NCBI RefSeq assembly: GCF_000292245.2
Contig: NZ_ALPT02000074.1
Span: 1-19,515 of the forward strand
Length of the DNA: 19,515 nt
Reading direction: 5' to 3'
DNA from: Alkalihalobacillus alcalophilus ATCC 27647 = CGMCC 1.3604
Lineage (GTDB): Bacteria > Bacillota > Bacilli > Bacillales > Bacillaceae_D
Shown here: in pieces, positions 16,007-19,515 of the stretch
Layout: the number at the start of each line of letters is the position of its first letter
Position numbering within the stretch: the stretch's first letter is position 1
The notes under the pieces: generated by a model
Seen by the model: the letters and a program-made list of their open reading frames with translations, nothing else
Told to the model about the DNA's origin: nothing
Database searches by the model: none
Translations under genes and position numbers: made by a program

Positions 16007-16035
16007 ATTATGGGATGTGGTATGAATCGAGTCGA
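16007..16035 (-). promoter_or_regulatory. Possible sigma-A promoter of the aldehyde dehydrogenase gene
   Basis: On the minus strand TCGACT (16035-16030) and CATAAT (16012-16007) are 17 bases apart, with 4 and 5 matches to the sigma-A hexamers. Transcription would start near 16000, about 95 bases before the ATG. A nearby TTGACA at about 15989-15984 has no matching -10 at 16-18 bases. Confidence 0.3.
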
Positions 16036-16115
16036 AATATTAAAACCCAGGAAATATGTTTCTAATCAAAATGTACTTTAATACCCTCGCCAGCCAAACT
16101 AAAAAAATGAATAGT

Positions 16116-16149
16116 AAAAAGAACATTCCCATTAACTATGAGAATGTTC
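16116..16149 (-). terminator. Terminator of the acid sugar operon
   Basis: Arms 16121-16130 and 16140-16149 pair over 10 bp with one G-T pair, and five T follow on the minus strand. It lies just after the pdxA2-like stop codon and ends the kdgT-dtnK-pdxA2 transcript. Confidence 0.8.
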
Positions 16150-16161
16150 CTAAATTCATGA

Positions 16162-17169
16162 TTATCTTTTCGGTGCTAACTCATAAGCTGACTCAATTGC
16201 AGCTATCATACTTGTTTCAGCCGCAATATTTTTCCCGGCAATATCAAACGCAGTTCCGTGGTCAACAGAAGTACGGATAATCCCACCTTTTAATCCGACG
16301 GTAATATTAACGCCATCTTCAATCCCCATTACTTTAATTGGAGCATGCCCTTGGTCATGATAACAAGCGACAACCATATCAAAGTCTCCGCGACCCGCTC
16401 TAAAGAATAACGTATCAGCTGGTAGTGGTCCAATAACATTCATTCCTTCGTTTTGGGCTTTTTTAATTCCTGGTTCCAGCTTTTCTTCTTCTTCCCCATT
16501 TCCGAACAAGCCATTTTCACCAGCATGAGGATTAATCCCACAAACGGCTATTCGCGGATTGTCAAAACCTGCTTTTGATAAAGTATCATGGGCTAACTTC
16601 ACTACTTTATACGTTCTTTCTGGATTAATACTTTCAATAGCCTCAATAAGTCCCATATGTGTAGTTAAGTGAATGACTTTTAAATTTGGTGTCGTCAACA
16701 TCATTGAGAAATCTTCTGTATCTGTTAATTTAGCCAAAATCTCCGTATGACCTGGGTACAAGTGGCCACCTTTGTGCAATGCTTCCTTATTTAAAGGAGC
16801 TGTGCAGATGGAGTCAATTCTTTTCTCTTTTGCAAGCTCAACCGATTTAGCTAAATATTGATAAGCTGCATCTCCTGCTACTGCTGAAACCTCACCAAAA
16901 GGTAGGTCAAAAGGAACGATATCTAAATCGATCACATCGATTGTGCCATGTTCAAACTTAGCCTCTTCAGGAGCACTGACTCGATGAATCTCCAAATCCA
17001 ACTCAACAATAGGTTGTACCTTTTCTAAAATTTTGGCATCCCCTATGACAACTGGACGACATTTGTTATAAACTTCTTCATGGTTTAAGGCTTTAACAAT
17101 GATTTCTGGACCGATTCCAGCCGCATCTCCCATTGTTATACCAATTATTGGTTTATTGTTCAATGACAT
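16162..17169 (-). CDS. pdxA2: PdxA2-type four-carbon acid sugar 4-phosphate dehydrogenase
   Basis: This 335-residue PdxA-family enzyme oxidises and decarboxylates 4-phospho-D-threonate or 4-phospho-D-erythronate, giving dihydroxyacetone phosphate. The metal ligands of the family are present: His171 (TTHMG), His215 (NPHAGE) and His271 (CYHDQGH), with GITMGDAAGIGPE at the N-terminus. PdxA proper makes vitamin B6 by the deoxyxylulose 5-phosphate route, but this window encodes the PdxS/PdxT route, and the gene follows a DUF1537 kinase with a 17-base overlap. That pairing marks the acid sugar branch of the family. AAGGGAG is only about 3 bases before the ATG, a short spacing that may be offset by coupling to the kinase gene. 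It is the last gene of the operon. Confidence 0.88.
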   Translation of the reverse strand: MSLNNKPIIGITMGDAAGIGPEIIVKALNHEEVYNKCRPVVIGDAKILEKVQPIVELDLEIHRVSAPEEAKFEHGTIDVIDLDIVPFDLPFGEVSAVAGDAAYQYLAKSVELAKEKRIDSICTAPLNKEALHKGGHLYPGHTEILAKLTDTEDFSMMLTTPNLKVIHLTTHMGLIEAIESINPERTYKVVKLAHDTLSKAGFDNPRIAVCGINPHAGENGLFGNGEEEEKLEPGIKKAQNEGMNVIGPLPADTLFFRAGRGDFDMVVACYHDQGHAPIKVMGIEDGVNITVGLKGGIIRTSVDHGTAFDIAGKNIAAETSMIAAIESAYELAPKR

Positions 17170-18454
17170 TAACTCCCTTCAATTTTCGAATAGCATCAAT
17201 AAATACTTCTTCTTTTCCAAATCCTCCTGCTTTTGTAATCGCAAAAAGGTGGTCGATGCCGATAAAGCTCGATATCGGTACGCCGACTTCCAACTCATCA
17301 TACAGTTTGAAACCAGCGACATTCCATTTATCACAAATTTTCTTGGCTGTATCTCCACCCGTCATGACAATCCCTTGGAATAAGTCTTGTTTGAGTAGGC
17401 GAGAAGCAACTTCTCCAATCATTGTCACAATTTCACGGCTCGTTGCTGTGAAATCAAAACCATTCTTTGTCCCAATCTCTCTTGCATAGGCAATATCTTC
17501 TTGTTCTCCTGCAGAATAAATGACCACATCTTTTCCTAATTTTGCTGCACTTACAACCTCTTGATAAACACGAGATATTTCCTCTGTTCTCGTGTTAGAG
17601 TCTGAAACAGCTTTATAGGATTTCATTTCGATAGCAAAAACATCATCTTCTAATAGTCTTGTTAATTGATTTCTAGAATTCACATTGACACTTCCAACAA
17701 CCGTTAAGACAGGCTTCTTTATATTGACTATTTGATACTTTTGAGGCTTTTGTTTTAGATTATAAAAAGCAGGAAGATAATTTGCTAAACCAGCTGAACC
17801 GACCCAGCCAATCGAGTCCTTAAGTCCTTCTGCTTTTTTAAGCAATAATTGTAAATCCTCTTCTGATTCGGAATCTATGACAATAAATTTAATATTTTGC
17901 TCTTTTAATTTTGATAACTCTAAAGCAAAAACGTCTACATCTTCTGAACGAAGAACTTCTAAATTAATGAGACCGACTTCCTCTCCCATTTGCTCTTTTA
18001 ATAGAGTTGGAATATGGGATTCTTTCACAGGGGTAACTGGATCATTGGCAATTTCTGTTTCAGATAACAAACGTTCATTTAAGTAATGGTATCCATTTAT
18101 TACTTTTCGGCCATTTTTAGGATAGCCTGCTGCAATAAAAATAAAGTCAGTCTGTAATTGATTATGGAAACCGATTAATTCATGCCCAATGCTTCCACGC
18201 ATCGTTGAATCTATTTTTTTATAAATGTTCGTGATTTGATGTTCAAGCAAAAAACGGGTTACCTTTTCAACGATTTCTTTAGCTTCCTCGCCTTTTTTCG
18301 CTCTGCTATCCGTATCAAAAACAACCGCTTCATTTTCTGTTATATTTTCGGCGTCCATTTTAAAAAAAACAGATGTTTGCAATCCATACTTTGCAAGTTG
18401 AACGCCACTATCATTAGCTCCTGTTAAGTCGTCTGCGATGATTGCTAAATTCAT
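17153..18454 (-). CDS. dtnK: Four-carbon acid sugar kinase (DUF1537)
   Basis: This 433-residue kinase phosphorylates O4 of D-threonate or D-erythronate with ATP. The N-terminal sugar-acid domain opens with IADDLTGANDSG (6-17) and includes KKIDSTMRG (79-87) and GWVGSAGLA (216-224). The C-terminal nucleotide-binding domain follows a GSVN segment (254-257) and contains TGGDTA (365-370). The length is usual for the family. AAGGAG lies 8 bases before the ATG. Its last 17 bases overlap pdxA2, and the permease gene lies 66 bases upstream, so kinase and dehydrogenase form a two-step cytosolic pathway. D-threonate and D-erythronate kinases cannot be told apart with confidence by eye, so the symbol is provisional. 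Confidence 0.88.
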   Translation of the reverse strand: MNLAIIADDLTGANDSGVQLAKYGLQTSVFFKMDAENITENEAVVFDTDSRAKKGEEAKEIVEKVTRFLLEHQITNIYKKIDSTMRGSIGHELIGFHNQLQTDFIFIAAGYPKNGRKVINGYHYLNERLLSETEIANDPVTPVKESHIPTLLKEQMGEEVGLINLEVLRSEDVDVFALELSKLKEQNIKFIVIDSESEEDLQLLLKKAEGLKDSIGWVGSAGLANYLPAFYNLKQKPQKYQIVNIKKPVLTVVGSVNVNSRNQLTRLLEDDVFAIEMKSYKAVSDSNTRTEEISRVYQEVVSAAKLGKDVVIYSAGEQEDIAYAREIGTKNGFDFTATSREIVTMIGEVASRLLKQDLFQGIVMTGGDTAKKICDKWNVAGFKLYDELEVGVPISSFIGIDHLFAITKAGGFGKEEVFIDAIRKLKGVNVIEQ

Positions 18455-18482
18455 AGTAACTCTCCTTTTTAAAAATCAAATG

Positions 18483-18512
18483 GAAGAAAGCCATTAAATG
18501 ATGACTTTCTTC
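18483..18512 (-). terminator. Intergenic hairpin between permease and kinase genes
   Basis: On the minus strand GAAGAAAGTCAT (18512-18501) pairs with ATGGCTTTCTTC (18494-18483) over 12 bp with one G-T pair. The T run comes only after six further bases, so it may be a leaky terminator or an RNA-stability element that sets permease and kinase levels apart. Confidence 0.45.
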
Positions 18513-18520
18513 TATTTTAT

Positions 18521-19507
18521 CTACATCGTTGCGTTTATTTCTTTCACTTCTTTACCTGTCTTTTTCTCAAGTCGTTTCGCTAAAAACCCTATAAAGATTG
18601 GTAATAATATCGCCGTTGTAACAACACTCGCCGCCACTTGAACGGTAGCGAGCTCAGCCATCGGCATAAAGGAGACATTGGCTGCTGCGATCGCCATCGG
18701 TGTACCAACAGCATTTCCTGCCGTCGAGCCTTCTGCAGTTCCAACAATTGGGTTCCATCCAATCCATTTAAAAATTAAATAGCCAATTCCACCTGTAAAT
18801 AATACTGTCATAACTCCTAGTAAAATTCCGCTAATTCCACCTTGAATGATTGATGTAAAGTTAATTCCCATTCCAAGAGAGAAGGCGAAGAAAGGAACAA
18901 GTTTGTCACTTCCTTTGTGTAAAAAATCACCCATGTCTTTGTCTAAGTTACCAATAACTACCCCAACGAGTAAAGGAAGTAAAACGGCTACAAAATCTAC
19001 TGGTGAAAACATTCCTTCTGCAAAACCCATTGTACCAAAAATGGCTAACGCTACCATCGTTAAAAACGGTCCATCACTTAAAGCAAGAAATGGATAAGCG
19101 GCTTTATCATCTTCTTTTCCATATTGACCAGCTAAAGCAATGTAAAGACCACCGTTAGAATTTGTCATCGCAGCAATAATTGCGATTGGAGCTAATCCCA
19201 TAAATAAACCATTTGAATCCGCTAACATAATGGCAATAAGACCAATGCCAGCTCCAATAACCCACTTAAAGGTTAATAAGGTTAAACCTTTTTTTACCGA
19301 TGTACCCGCTGTCTTAAACGTAATTTGTGTACCAGCTATTAATAAGAATAAAGCAATTAGTGCACTTGAACTGTTTACAAATAAAGCTTCAGTAAATCCA
19401 CCTATTCTTAATAAGTTCGGGAAAAATGTATTAATGGCTGCTGCAAGTAATAAGGGAACAACCATCATCCCACCAGGAATTCGATCTAAGGTTGCTTTAA
19501 TTTTCAT
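18521..19507 (-). CDS. kdgT: KdgT-type permease (2-keto-3-deoxygluconate transporter family)
   Basis: An integral membrane protein of 328 residues with about ten hydrophobic segments. It has the KdgT pattern: MKIKATLDRIPGGMMVVPLLL at the N-terminus, NSNGGLYIALAGQYG, ALSDGPFLTM, and the conserved STAGNAVGTPMAIAAANVSF near residues 260-280. Family members bring in 2-keto-3-deoxygluconate by proton symport. Here the gene heads a DUF1537 kinase/PdxA2 operon, so a four-carbon acid sugar such as D-threonate or D-erythronate is the more likely cargo; I infer this from context. Only eight bases precede the ATG within the window, so its ribosome binding site, promoter and any regulator gene lie outside. 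Confidence 0.85.
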   Translation of the reverse strand: MKIKATLDRIPGGMMVVPLLLAAAINTFFPNLLRIGGFTEALFVNSSSALIALFLLIAGTQITFKTAGTSVKKGLTLLTFKWVIGAGIGLIAIMLADSNGLFMGLAPIAIIAAMTNSNGGLYIALAGQYGKEDDKAAYPFLALSDGPFLTMVALAIFGTMGFAEGMFSPVDFVAVLLPLLVGVVIGNLDKDMGDFLHKGSDKLVPFFAFSLGMGINFTSIIQGGISGILLGVMTVLFTGGIGYLIFKWIGWNPIVGTAEGSTAGNAVGTPMAIAAANVSFMPMAELATVQVAASVVTTAILLPIFIGFLAKRLEKKTGKEVKEINATM

Positions 19508-19515
19508 TGTTTTTT

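Noticed and set aside
16162..17169. PdxA of the deoxyxylulose 5-phosphate-dependent vitamin B6 pathway
   Set aside because: PdxS/PdxT are present in the window, and the gene overlaps a DUF1537 kinase gene, the hallmark of the PdxA2 acid sugar branch.

Overview
The window looks like a chromosomal segment of a low-GC Bacillaceae bacterium (Bacillus or a close relative). The signs are AAGGAGG-type ribosome binding sites, sigma-A-like promoters, CcpA cre boxes, the PdxS/PdxT route to vitamin B6 with a divergent MocR regulator, and an AT-rich background. No rRNA, tRNA, CRISPR array, insertion sequence or phage gene was seen. Nearly all genes lie on the minus strand; pdxR is the only long plus-strand gene. 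These assignments come from reading motifs and recalled family features. No database search was run.

Layout. (1) Positions 1-2266: a nitronate monooxygenase gene, then about 960 bases without a long gene. Inside that gap is a previously unlisted 47-codon minus-strand ORF (1746-1889) with a good ribosome binding site, one membrane segment and a strongly basic tail. Its 3' end is overlapped by a plus-strand terminator, the layout of a type I toxin/antisense-RNA pair. (2) 2267-4168: a MutS2-type ATPase lacking the Smr nuclease domain. (3) 4169-4893: a structured gene-free stretch bounded by a 14-bp inverted repeat. (4) 4894-7911: pdxT, pdxS and divergent pdxR, the pyridoxal phosphate synthase module.

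(5) 8000-12467: what looks like a complete 3-hydroxybutyrate utilisation unit. It has a GntP-type permease, 3-hydroxybutyrate dehydrogenase, a PAS/sigma-54 activator and an SGNH hydrolase. The control region at 10240-10492 has a near-consensus -24/-12 promoter, two dyads about 150 bp upstream that are good enhancer candidates, and a cre-like box; a second, perfect-consensus cre box lies between dehydrogenase and permease. The activator is split into two frames exactly at A AAA AAG followed by a TAG stop, the dnaX-type -1 slippery heptamer, and a -1 shift restores the full protein.

(6) 12801-15905: a type B carboxylesterase and an aldehyde dehydrogenase, each with its own terminator. (7) 16162-19507: a KdgT-type permease, a DUF1537 four-carbon acid sugar kinase and a PdxA2-type dehydrogenase. 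These probably import and degrade D-threonate or D-erythronate; the PdxA homologue is not expected to serve B6 synthesis, because the PdxS/PdxT route is present.

The most interesting points are the apparent frameshift-controlled sigma-54 activator with its regulatory region, and the candidate small membrane toxin with antisense RNA.
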